A stretch of 64,000 nucleotides of DNA from Lysobacterales bacterium. GTDB lineage: Bacteria; Pseudomonadota; Gammaproteobacteria; Xanthomonadales; SZUA-38. The notes under the pieces were generated by a model that was given only the letters and a program-made list of their open reading frames with translations, did no database searches and was not told where the DNA came from. Shown piece by piece: positions 8,963 through 16,015 of this stretch. A program made the position numbers and the translations under genes. Within the stretch, counting starts at the first letter, position 1. Every line of letters starts with the position of its first letter. The stretch is from the NCBI GenBank assembly GCA_030065125.1, contig JASJDM010000002.1, positions 62,001 to 126,000 on the forward strand, read 5' to 3'.

Positions 8963-9469
8963 ATGTCGCTACCAAGATTTAAAGTTTGCGTGCTGGGTGA
9001 GGCGGCGGTGGGAAAAAGCACCCTGGTATCCACCTTCGTCCAGCGTGAATTCGACACCGAGCGGCGCGTGCGCTCCGGTGCCCAGGTGGAAGTCGGCACC
9101 GCAGACTCCCCTCTGGGAATGTGTGAACTGGTGGTGTGGGACGTGCTTTGCGCGGACGGAGGCTTTGCACTGGAAACCTCCTACCTGACGGGCGTAGCCG
9201 GCGCCGTCATCGTTTGTGACCGGACCCGCCGACCCACTGTGACCGCGGCCAAGGCCATGATTGATCGGCTGCGCGACACCTTCGGGCCGGTTCCGGTTGC
9301 CCTGGCTATCAACAAGTCCGACCTGGCCGGCAGCGCCGAGGTATCGGAGGACGAAATCGAAACCCTGCGCCAGAAGAACCCTGGGGTATTCAGCGTGAGC
9401 GCCACCAGCGGTGAGCAGGTCAACGCCGTGTTTTCCTACCTTGCAGCGAGGTTGAACCGCGATGGATGA
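8963..9469 (+). CDS. Small Ras/Rab-like GTPase
   Basis: A 168-residue stand-alone P-loop GTPase. The G1 loop is GEAAVGKST (12-20), G4 is NKSD (117-120) and a G5-like SATS is present. The segment where Ras-like proteins have DxxG reads VVWDVLCADGG, so the G3 glycine is not at its usual place and no catalytic Gln is visible; intrinsic hydrolysis may be slow or need a partner. The Rab/Roc-like fold resembles the GTPases found beside regulatory proteins in bacteria. Its stop overlaps the kinase start by 8 bp, so the two are probably translated together. A regulatory switch for the phosphorelay is the natural inference. Confidence 0.8.
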   Translation: MSLPRFKVCVLGEAAVGKSTLVSTFVQREFDTERRVRSGAQVEVGTADSPLGMCELVVWDVLCADGGFALETSYLTGVAGAVIVCDRTRRPTVTAAKAMIDRLRDTFGPVPVALAINKSDLAGSAEVSEDEIETLRQKNPGVFSVSATSGEQVNAVFSYLAARLNRDG

Positions 9470-10973
9470 GCGGCCTGCAGCCAACGCCGGGGGCGTAGGC
9501 GCCACCGTGGATTTCGCGGATTCGGCGGAACCGCTGCTGGTCCGCGTCGATGCCGCCTTCCGCGCCCTGGAGTGGAGCGGCGATCCGGAGGTGTACGACA
9601 TCGAGCTGCAGCCCGGAATGGACGTACGCGAGGCCGTCGAATACCTGGCGGGAACACAGTCCAGCCAGTCGGCCTCCTTTCCCATGATCTGGTTCCAGGG
9701 CAATCGCCCCATTAATGCCTACGTGCTGCCGGTGCCGGCGCGGGCCGAAGCCTACATCATCGTGCAGGACGCCAATGCCACGGACATGGCGGACCGGGAA
9801 TTGCGGCGCCAGGCCGAAAAGTCCGAGATCCTGGAGTACCGGGTCGCCCAGCTCGAATCTGAGCTGCAGCAGGCCAAAAAGGAGGCGGCGCTGGCCAGCG
9901 AACTCAAGAGCCGCTTCATCTCCGGCATGTCCCACGAGTTCAAGACGCCGGTGACGTCAGTGCTGGGCTACTGCGACCTGCTGGAGAAAGAACACGGGCG
10001 TGACGACCGGCGGGTACAGGGCATTCGGAGGTCGTCCACCCACCTGCTGTCTCTGGTGGAAAACCTGCTGGAGCACGGCCGGGTGGTGGCGGACCGAATC
10101 GAGCCGGTGGAAGAGGCGGTGCACCTGCGGCGGCTGTTTGAATCCATTTACCTCATGTTCGAGCCACTGGCCGCCCAGAAAAAGCTCGACTTTGCCATCC
10201 GCGAGCAGGACTGCCAGGCGGACGAGATCCTGACCGACCCGGTGCGGGTGCGGCAGATCATCGTCAACCTGATATCAAACGCCCTGCGTTACACCGAGAA
10301 TGGCGAAGTGCGGGTACTGTGGTCCCAGAGCAATGACCGGCTCAGGGTATCGGTGCATGATACCGGGCCCGGGATTCCCGAAGACAAGAGACGCCAGATC
10401 TTCCAGGCATTCTCCTCACTGGAGGACGAGCACACCCGGGCCAAAGGGCTGGGCCTGGGTCTGTCCATCTCCCAGCACCTGGCCGAAGTGCTCGGCGGCG
10501 ACATCAACCTCAAATCCGAGATCGGCAAGGGCTCGGTGTTCTCCTTCGAGATACGCGCTCCCGCGGCCCAGCCAAAGACCATCACAGCGCCCATGCGGGC
10601 GGTAGGTGCCGAGCAGAAAGCGCGACGCCTGCTGCTGGTGGAGGACGACATGGACGTGCGGGAGTTCCTGGCGGTGGTGCTGGCCGACCAGGGCTACTCG
10701 GCCACCCTGGCGCTGAATGGCCGCCAGGCCCTGGACAAACTGCACTCCGCCGGCGCCGACCTGGTGCTGACCGATTTCCATCTGGGCGATATCTCCGGCG
10801 AGAGTTTTATTCGGGAGGTTCGCGACAGCGGCATCCCGGTGATCGCCATGAGTGCTTCCAATGCTGAAGCTGACCGTAACTCCGCCTTCGAAGCGGGCTG
10901 CAGTGCCTATCTGGTCAAGCCCTTCGACCTTGACCAACTTATGAAGGAGCTGGAGAAGGCCAGCCATGGATAA
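9462..10973 (+). CDS. Hybrid sensor histidine kinase
   Basis: A 503-residue soluble hybrid kinase without membrane segments. Residues 1-115 form a PAS-like or unclassified sensory region (FPMIWFQGNRPINAYVLPVP). A coiled coil spans ~112-150 (QAEKSEILEYRVAQLESEL). HisKA has His158 in GMSHEFKTPVTSV. The HATPase domain has an N box (NLISNALRYT), G1 (DTGPGIPEDKR) and G2 (KGLGLGLSISQHLAEVLGGD). A C-terminal receiver (~385-500) has phospho-acceptor Asp near 436 (LTDFHLG) and Lys in YLVKPFDLDQL. It sits between the GTPase (8-bp overlap) and the HPt gene (8-bp overlap). Being cytoplasmic, it probably reads an internal signal or its GTPase partner. Confidence 0.92.
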   Translation: MDERPAANAGGVGATVDFADSAEPLLVRVDAAFRALEWSGDPEVYDIELQPGMDVREAVEYLAGTQSSQSASFPMIWFQGNRPINAYVLPVPARAEAYIIVQDANATDMADRELRRQAEKSEILEYRVAQLESELQQAKKEAALASELKSRFISGMSHEFKTPVTSVLGYCDLLEKEHGRDDRRVQGIRRSSTHLLSLVENLLEHGRVVADRIEPVEEAVHLRRLFESIYLMFEPLAAQKKLDFAIREQDCQADEILTDPVRVRQIIVNLISNALRYTENGEVRVLWSQSNDRLRVSVHDTGPGIPEDKRRQIFQAFSSLEDEHTRAKGLGLGLSISQHLAEVLGGDINLKSEIGKGSVFSFEIRAPAAQPKTITAPMRAVGAEQKARRLLLVEDDMDVREFLAVVLADQGYSATLALNGRQALDKLHSAGADLVLTDFHLGDISGESFIREVRDSGIPVIAMSASNAEADRNSAFEAGCSAYLVKPFDLDQLMKELEKASHG

Positions 10974-11271
10974 CCTGTCGGAGCGGGCCCGGGAACTGCT
11001 GGAAAAACAGCGCCACCGATATCTGACCAGTCTGCCGGAAAAAAAGGCATCCCTGCAGGAAGCCTGGCATGAGGCGGCCGGCGGCCATGTTTCGGAACTG
11101 CTGGAGCGGATCCACAAGCTGGCCGGCTCCTCGGGACTGCATGGCCTGGACGTCATTCAAGGACTGGCGGTGGAGATTGAAGAGGCCATCAAGGGCCAGG
11201 CCAGCCGGGAAGAATACGCGGATCGATTTGACGCACTGCTGGCGGCTATCGACCTGGAATCCCCCGACTGA
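10966..11271 (+). CDS. HPt phosphotransfer protein
   Basis: A 101-residue, mostly helical protein with the HPt signature: His50 in ERIHKLAGSSGLHGLDVI. It would pass phosphate between the receiver of the hybrid kinase and the OmpR-type regulator encoded three genes upstream, completing a His-Asp-His-Asp relay. Its start overlaps the kinase end by 8 bp. The length (about 100 aa) is typical of single-domain HPt proteins. Confidence 0.85.
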   Translation: MDNLSERARELLEKQRHRYLTSLPEKKASLQEAWHEAAGGHVSELLERIHKLAGSSGLHGLDVIQGLAVEIEEAIKGQASREEYADRFDALLAAIDLESPD

Positions 11272-11295
11272 GACCCCGTCGGCCGGGGGGCGGCC

Positions 11296-11345
11296 GATCA
11301 GTAGCCCCGATCAGTAGCCCCGATCAGTAGCCCCGATCAGTAGCC
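11296..11345. repeat. 13-bp tandem repeat covering a stop codon
   Basis: Three full copies of GATCAGTAGCCCC plus an 11-bp partial fourth run without interruption. On the minus strand each unit reads GGGGCTACTGATC, containing the Tyr-stop (TAC TGA) that ends the REC-EAL gene, so the repeat multiplies the end of that gene. It lies between two convergent genes. Confidence 0.95.
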
Positions 11346-12542
11346 GTTTGACACCCTGGACTGCTCCACCGGCCCCATGCCCAGCTCGGCCAGTTTCTCC
11401 GGCGCCCGGGACAGGTAGTACATGGCGCTGTCAAACTGCCGGTCCTCGGAAAACAGATAGCCCTGGAATCGCGTTACACCCAGGTCCAGCAGCAGACCCA
11501 GCTGTTCCATGGATTCAACACCCACCGCCGTAACCGGGATTTCCAGGCGGGTGGCGTGTTCCACCACCGCCGACAACACGTTACGGCGGTCCTGGTCTTC
11601 GATTGAGCCCTGGACCAGCGCCGGTGTCAGTTTGAGTTCGTTTAATGGGAAGTTCTCGATCTGGGGCTTGGCGAAAATAGCCCCGCCGTACTCCAGCGCC
11701 ACGGAACAGCCGCGGATGGACAAGCGCGTCAGAGAACTGAGCACCGGAACCAGGTGCCGATGCGCCTCTACCTCGCTGATCTCGATGGTGAGCTGGCTGA
11801 GCAGGAAACGATTCTCCCGGCACAGCTTTTCCAGTCGATCCGGGAAGTCCGGCGCTCCCAGGGTCTCAGCGCTCAGGTTGAAGGACATGGGCAGGCGGTG
11901 CCCCTGCTCTTCCATTCTCATGGCGTCGTGAATCGCCCCGGTGAGCAGTGTCTCTTCAATCTTTTCGGTCGCCTGCAGACGCCGGGCCCAGCGGAAAAGC
12001 TCGCCCGGGGGAATCACACCACTGACCGGGTGATGGAAGCGCGCCAGTGCCTCCATCCGGATCACCCGGTTGAGCTGGCTGTCAATAATCGGCTGGTAGT
12101 GATTGATGATGCGGCCAGAGTCCATCAGCCGCTTGAGTTCGACCGAACCTTTTTCGTGTTTCCGCAGGGAATCGGTCAGCTTCATCACATCGTCCTTGTA
12201 GAAGGGCTTGCGGAGGAAGCCGATCACTTCGAATCCCAGCAGCTTGGCCACCGATTGGGCAGATCGAAGGACCGCTGGCCCGCACATGCTGACGATCAGC
12301 ATGGGGCAGCGGATTTCCACCTTGGACAGCCGGTGCAACACCTGGATTCCATCCCGGCCCGGCATCAGCAGGTCCACCACGATCAGGTCCGGATGCTGCG
12401 CCAGCGCGGCATCCAGGTCGTCGTAGGGGCGGCATATCAGAAGGTCGAACCCGCAGTCCTGAAACACCACAGAGGCGTACTCGAGAACATCTGGATCGTC
12501 ATCGAGTATCAGGACCTTTCTCTTGCGTTGTTGCTCGCTCAT
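11337..12542 (-). CDS. REC-EAL protein with degenerate EAL domain
   Basis: A 401-residue protein with an N-terminal receiver (phospho-acceptor Asp57 in VVDLLMPGRDG; Lys in FLRKPFYKDD) and an EAL-type domain (~140-390). Canonical pieces kept are MEALARF (Glu164), FNLSAETL (Asn222) and a Glu in TIEISE. However, the DDFGTG box reads LEYGGA (283-287), so both metal-binding Asp are altered, and the KID motif is KLT (303-305). It is therefore probably not an active c-di-GMP phosphodiesterase but a binding or protein-interaction module. ATG 12542 is chosen because it starts directly before the receiver; a TTG 66 bp upstream adds a Pro/Arg-rich extension. Convergent with the phosphorelay operon, so plausibly another output of it. 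Confidence 0.85.
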   Translation of the reverse strand: MSEQQRKRKVLILDDDPDVLEYASVVFQDCGFDLLICRPYDDLDAALAQHPDLIVVDLLMPGRDGIQVLHRLSKVEIRCPMLIVSMCGPAVLRSAQSVAKLLGFEVIGFLRKPFYKDDVMKLTDSLRKHEKGSVELKRLMDSGRIINHYQPIIDSQLNRVIRMEALARFHHPVSGVIPPGELFRWARRLQATEKIEETLLTGAIHDAMRMEEQGHRLPMSFNLSAETLGAPDFPDRLEKLCRENRFLLSQLTIEISEVEAHRHLVPVLSSLTRLSIRGCSVALEYGGAIFAKPQIENFPLNELKLTPALVQGSIEDQDRRNVLSAVVEHATRLEIPVTAVGVESMEQLGLLLDLGVTRFQGYLFSEDRQFDSAMYYLSRAPEKLAELGMGPVEQSRVSNGY

Positions 12543-13111
12543 TTGCCGCTGATGTCCCCGAAGTTCAAAAATGCGGCCCGGCCGGGTAGAGGGGGAGGCA
12601 GAACCCAAGCCGGGACCGCGGTGCGGCAGCGCCGCAATAAAACGCCCAAAGTCATTCCGTGAATTGCGTTGTTCCCTGTCACGGTCTCCCGCGACTCGGT
12701 ATTGAGCCTACACCCCATCTATTAGCTGACAAAGGTATCCGCGGGATGTTTAAAGATTGTTGACAAATTTTTTGACCCGCCCCGCAGCCCCTCCCAAAGG
12801 TCTACCGCGCCAGGCAAAAGCCCAGCCTGCCGTCCGATCAGCCGCGTCAGGCGGGCGTCGGCTGTGCTCCAGCCCGAAATGAACCAGATTACGCAGCTGG
12901 TGCGAGCGAGGGGGTGCCCACTCGTGTCGCACACCGGAAAATATTCGGAAATGTGAGTCATTCAGCCCCGGAATTGGGCCTGATTTTTAACGAATGTTAC
13001 GCCGCGTAAAACAACTGTTACCGAATCGACACAAACCGTTTCAGCTTCGATATGCTTTGTCTCAACCTCCGGCGCAATGCTGCCGGGTCCACTGAGGAAA
13101 GGAGACAGATC
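12543..13111. other. Intergenic region, divergent
   Basis: About 570 bp between the divergent REC-EAL gene and the microprotein gene. I see no convincing gene. It includes an AT-rich patch at about 12738-12775 (TTTAAAGATTGTTGACAAATTTTTTGAC on both sides of a near-palindrome) that could be regulatory, and a weak candidate -10 (TATGCT, 13051-13056) upstream of the microprotein. Neither is secure. Confidence 0.4.
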
Positions 13112-13204
13112 ATGTTTGAAGGATGGTTGATTATCGCTAGCTGCGCAGCGGGAGTACTGGCTTACGGTTCACTGGTTTTTCTGGTCACCAAGCACGCAAA
13201 GTAA
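13112..13204 (+). CDS. 30-residue single-pass membrane microprotein
   Basis: ATG 13112 is preceded by a strong ribosome-binding site (AGGAAAGGAGACAG). The product begins MFEGWLIIASCAAGVL and ends LVTKHAK; residues ~5-26 form one hydrophobic helix and the C-terminus is basic (Lys, His, Lys), predicting an N-out/C-in orientation by the positive-inside rule. No further gene follows before a strong terminator at 13277, so it is transcribed alone. I recognise no family. Short TM proteins of this type often bind larger membrane complexes, but nothing here identifies a partner. The strong ribosome-binding site and dedicated terminator are the reasons for calling it real. Confidence 0.7.
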   Translation: MFEGWLIIASCAAGVLAYGSLVFLVTKHAK

Positions 13205-13276
13205 ACCCGTTGACGGGGTCCGATTGACACCCGGACCACAAAAGACTCGGCACTGACCGAGTCAATCAGACAATAC

Positions 13277-13311
13277 AGCCCCGGCACAGGGATGTGCCGG
13301 GGCTTTTTTTT
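13277..13311 (+). terminator. Rho-independent terminator of the microprotein gene
   Basis: Perfect 11-bp stem AGCCCCGGCAC / GTGCCGGGGCT with a 6-base loop (AGGGAT), followed by eight T. It ends the microprotein transcript and lies 30 bp before the convergent FecR-like gene end. Confidence 0.9.
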
Positions 13312-13339
13312 GGCGAGCAACGCAAGCGTTTTTCCCGCT

Positions 13340-14176
13340 TCAGTTCACCCTGGACTTGAGCGATGGCCGGACTTCGCCAGCCCGCGCCCAGTAGACCTGG
13401 GCTTCTGACAACAGTTCGTTCTGCTCCAGCCACAGGGCAAAAACCACCAGTCGGGACACGCTGGCATCGTCGCCGGGGCGAATATCGTTGACCCGGGTTT
13501 TCAGCGCTTCATCAGCAACGCTGAAACTGGCCCAGCTGGAAAACTTCCGTCCGTCGGGAAGCCGCGTCTCCAGCGACCAGGTGTAATACTCCCCGGGCTT
13601 CAGGTCGATATGGGCCGGAAGCTGCAGGCTGGTCCCGTTGACAATGGATTCCAGCAGGCTGCGGCCCTCGCCGTCGGTCAGCTCGAAGGCGTAACCAATG
13701 CCAGCCGCCAGTTCCGCCCAGCTGAAGCTTGCAGGTGCCTCCAGCAGCATGGTTTCAACCGGAAAGTTCAGCTCCAGTCGTGCTTCGTTGGGTGCGGCGC
13801 GCATGACCATGGCGGCCTGGGCCAGTCCAACCGTGGAAATGGAACCTTCGCCTTCGGGCATCATGGACTGGCTGTTGGGTTCAGCCCCCGACAGCGTCTT
13901 TGGCTCTGCCGGCCCCACTTCGAACTCTGCCGGCCCACGAAAAACGAATTCCCGCGATTCCGCGTAATACACCACGTGCACCACGGACTGCTCGGATACC
14001 GCAACCACGTCACCCACCCCCAGGTCCGACAGAATTGACAGGCTCTCACCACCGCGCTGAGCGTCGCCGGTAAGGTCGGTCACCATGGCCACAGGCTCAG
14101 CCCACGCCGGGCTCCAGGCCACTGCGGCCAGCAGCGACAGCATGAATATGCCATTGAATTTTCTAATCATCATCAT
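13340..14176 (-). CDS. Secreted FecR-like / DUF928-like protein
   Basis: About 278 aa with a signal peptide (IFMLSLLAAVAWSPAWA). Residues ~25-90 look like a FecR-type beta domain (LTGDAQRGGESLSILSDLG; GDVVAVSEQSVVHVVYY). The C-terminal half has FSWAELAAGIGYAFEL and LKPGEYYTWSLETRLPDG, recalling the DUF928-like gene at 39967, and ends in a helical stretch (VVFALWLEQNELLSEAQVYWARAG). It immediately follows the CHASE2-cyclase gene. Start codon is uncertain: three consecutive ATG (14176, 14173, 14170) follow a TTG at 14185 that overlaps the cyclase stop. FecR-like genes next to CHASE2 cyclases are a known association. Exact function unknown. Confidence 0.6.
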   Translation of the reverse strand: MMMIRKFNGIFMLSLLAAVAWSPAWAEPVAMVTDLTGDAQRGGESLSILSDLGVGDVVAVSEQSVVHVVYYAESREFVFRGPAEFEVGPAEPKTLSGAEPNSQSMMPEGEGSISTVGLAQAAMVMRAAPNEARLELNFPVETMLLEAPASFSWAELAAGIGYAFELTDGEGRSLLESIVNGTSLQLPAHIDLKPGEYYTWSLETRLPDGRKFSSWASFSVADEALKTRVNDIRPGDDASVSRLVVFALWLEQNELLSEAQVYWARAGEVRPSLKSRVN

Positions 14177-14181
14177 CACTC

Positions 14182-16011
14182 TCAACTTGCTTCAACTGCG
14201 GTTTGCGGTGTTGACACGGACTGGTCGTTCAGTCCCCAGCCATACACCTCAACCGGCGCATGCCCCTTGATCTGCTGCATGCCAAAGGCAATCAGCTCCC
14301 TCCGTTCGGTCTCGTCCAGCTGCTCGGCCACGCTTTCTGTCAGGGCGATCCTGCAATCCAGCGGACGCGTCAGTCCCTCGATTCGAGCAGCCACGTTGAC
14401 CGCATCCCCGATAGCGGAATACTCGAACCGGGATTGCGCGCCGACGTGCCCTACGATGGCGTTGCCCAATCCCAGACCGACACCAATCTGCAGTGGCGCA
14501 TGACCTTCGGCAACCAGTTCCCGGTTGAGTTCAGCCAGACCCTCGTGCATTTTGCAGGCTGCCTGGAACGCTGCGTGGCCTGGCCGATCCATTTCCTGAG
14601 GTGCGCCAAAAAACGCCATGATCCCGTCACCCATGTACTTGTCCAGGGTGCCGCCGTACTCGTGGATGGCGGGCGTCACGCGGTCGAAGTAGCGGTTGAG
14701 CAGTCCCAGAACATGCTCTGCGTCGTTGGTCTCACTGAGGGTGGTGAAGCCGCAGATGTCAGCGAACAGCAGGCAGATGCGGCGACTTTCGCCTCCCAGT
14801 TCCGGAGAAATGGAGCCGGCCATGATTTCCTTCAGGATCTGGGGGCTCACGTAACCACCGAAGGCATCCCGCATCCTCTGTTTCTCCCGGATGTTGCTCC
14901 AGGCATCCAGGGCCGCACGCACGAGCCAGCCCAGCAGCGCGGTCATAAGGACAGGCGCGATTCCCAGCCGCCAGCCCTGAACAAACAACGCGGTTGACCC
15001 GGCCACCACCGCAGCTGAATACAACAGCAGTACCATCGCGGCCAGCAGCGGGCGGTTGCCCAGGAAAACCAGGGCTGCCGCCAGGCCCAGCAGCAGGGCG
15101 TCAACCCACGCCGGCACCGGATCCAGCATTCGGTCCGCACTCAAAGCGCGGTACACCTGCATATGGAGCAGTACGCCTGGCGCGTAAGGATTTGGAGGAT
15201 TCTCCCAATTGGCTAAAACCACCGGCTGAAAATGGCGGTCAACGAAAGGCAGAACACCGCCGACAAAAACCGCCTTGCCGGCAAAGGCCCGCTGCAGGCG
15301 TTCACTGTCGCCGTCGCGAAACCACTCCAGGACGTCAATCAGGGAGGTGTAGCCGATATCGGGACCAACGCTGAAATCGATCCAGCCGCTGCGGTCGGTG
15401 ATGTCGGTCTTGCGCGCCATCTGCCCCGCAAGGGTGTGCAGTCCGGTCACTTCCTGGAATCGGTCGTGGTAAAACTGCCGCACCACCCCGTCAGACTCCT
15501 GGAACTGGTTCACCATACCGAATCCGTCCTGCCCCATGATGGCGACAAACTTGGGGAACATGGGCAGCAACTGGCCGGACTCGTTAACGGTTCGACCAAA
15601 TATCACCGGCATACCGGCCCGACGGGCCGCCAGCATACCGGTCAGCAGCGAGCGATCATGGTCGCGTTGCAGGAAATCGTTGAACGAGCGATCCGGCAGA
15701 ATCAGGTCGACACCCACAATCCTGGCGCCGGCCTGGGACATGGCCAGGATCAGCTCGCCCAGCTCTGCGTGCCACAGGGCCATGGGTGGCGTGATGGATT
15801 CCACGGTGCGTTCGTCAATGCCCACCAGGGCAACCGGCGCGCCCTCCGGGCGATGGTCGGAATCACGCAGCAGCTGCAGCTGGCTGTCGTACAGCTGCAG
15901 GTCAACCCTTTCAACAGTTTCGGATCGCCCCAGCAGCAACCCGATCATCAGCACCGCCAGCCAGGTCAGGGCAAGTCGCACCAGGTTCATGGGTTTTGCG
16001 TTGGCGACCAC
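14182..16011 (-). CDS. CHASE2-domain class III adenylate cyclase
   Basis: A 609-residue inner-membrane cyclase. An N-terminal membrane segment (LVRLALTWLAVLMIGLLLG) is followed by a CHASE2 sensor (VALVGIDERTVESI; GARIVGVDLILPDRS; TGLHTLAGQMAR), three membrane segments at ~330-400 and a C-terminal class III cyclase. Metal-binding Asp are in LLFADICGFTTLS and YMGDGIMAFFG; the base-selecting Lys and Asp (LDKYMGDG; YSAIGDAVNVAAR) fit ATP, hence cAMP. A GTG at 16011 lies 4 bp after the tpsB stop; an ATG at 15990 (MNLVRLAL) is an equally good start. CHASE2 is a periplasmic sensor, so it could monitor events in the envelope where the neighbouring secretion and protease products act. Confidence 0.88.
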   Translation of the reverse strand: MVANAKPMNLVRLALTWLAVLMIGLLLGRSETVERVDLQLYDSQLQLLRDSDHRPEGAPVALVGIDERTVESITPPMALWHAELGELILAMSQAGARIVGVDLILPDRSFNDFLQRDHDRSLLTGMLAARRAGMPVIFGRTVNESGQLLPMFPKFVAIMGQDGFGMVNQFQESDGVVRQFYHDRFQEVTGLHTLAGQMARKTDITDRSGWIDFSVGPDIGYTSLIDVLEWFRDGDSERLQRAFAGKAVFVGGVLPFVDRHFQPVVLANWENPPNPYAPGVLLHMQVYRALSADRMLDPVPAWVDALLLGLAAALVFLGNRPLLAAMVLLLYSAAVVAGSTALFVQGWRLGIAPVLMTALLGWLVRAALDAWSNIREKQRMRDAFGGYVSPQILKEIMAGSISPELGGESRRICLLFADICGFTTLSETNDAEHVLGLLNRYFDRVTPAIHEYGGTLDKYMGDGIMAFFGAPQEMDRPGHAAFQAACKMHEGLAELNRELVAEGHAPLQIGVGLGLGNAIVGHVGAQSRFEYSAIGDAVNVAARIEGLTRPLDCRIALTESVAEQLDETERRELIAFGMQQIKGHAPVEVYGWGLNDQSVSTPQTAVEAS

Positions 16012-16015
16012 GGGT

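Noticed and set aside
12722..12961. A 79-codon minus-strand ORF in the intergenic region
   Set aside because: No ribosome-binding site, no domain, and the composition is not like its neighbours.
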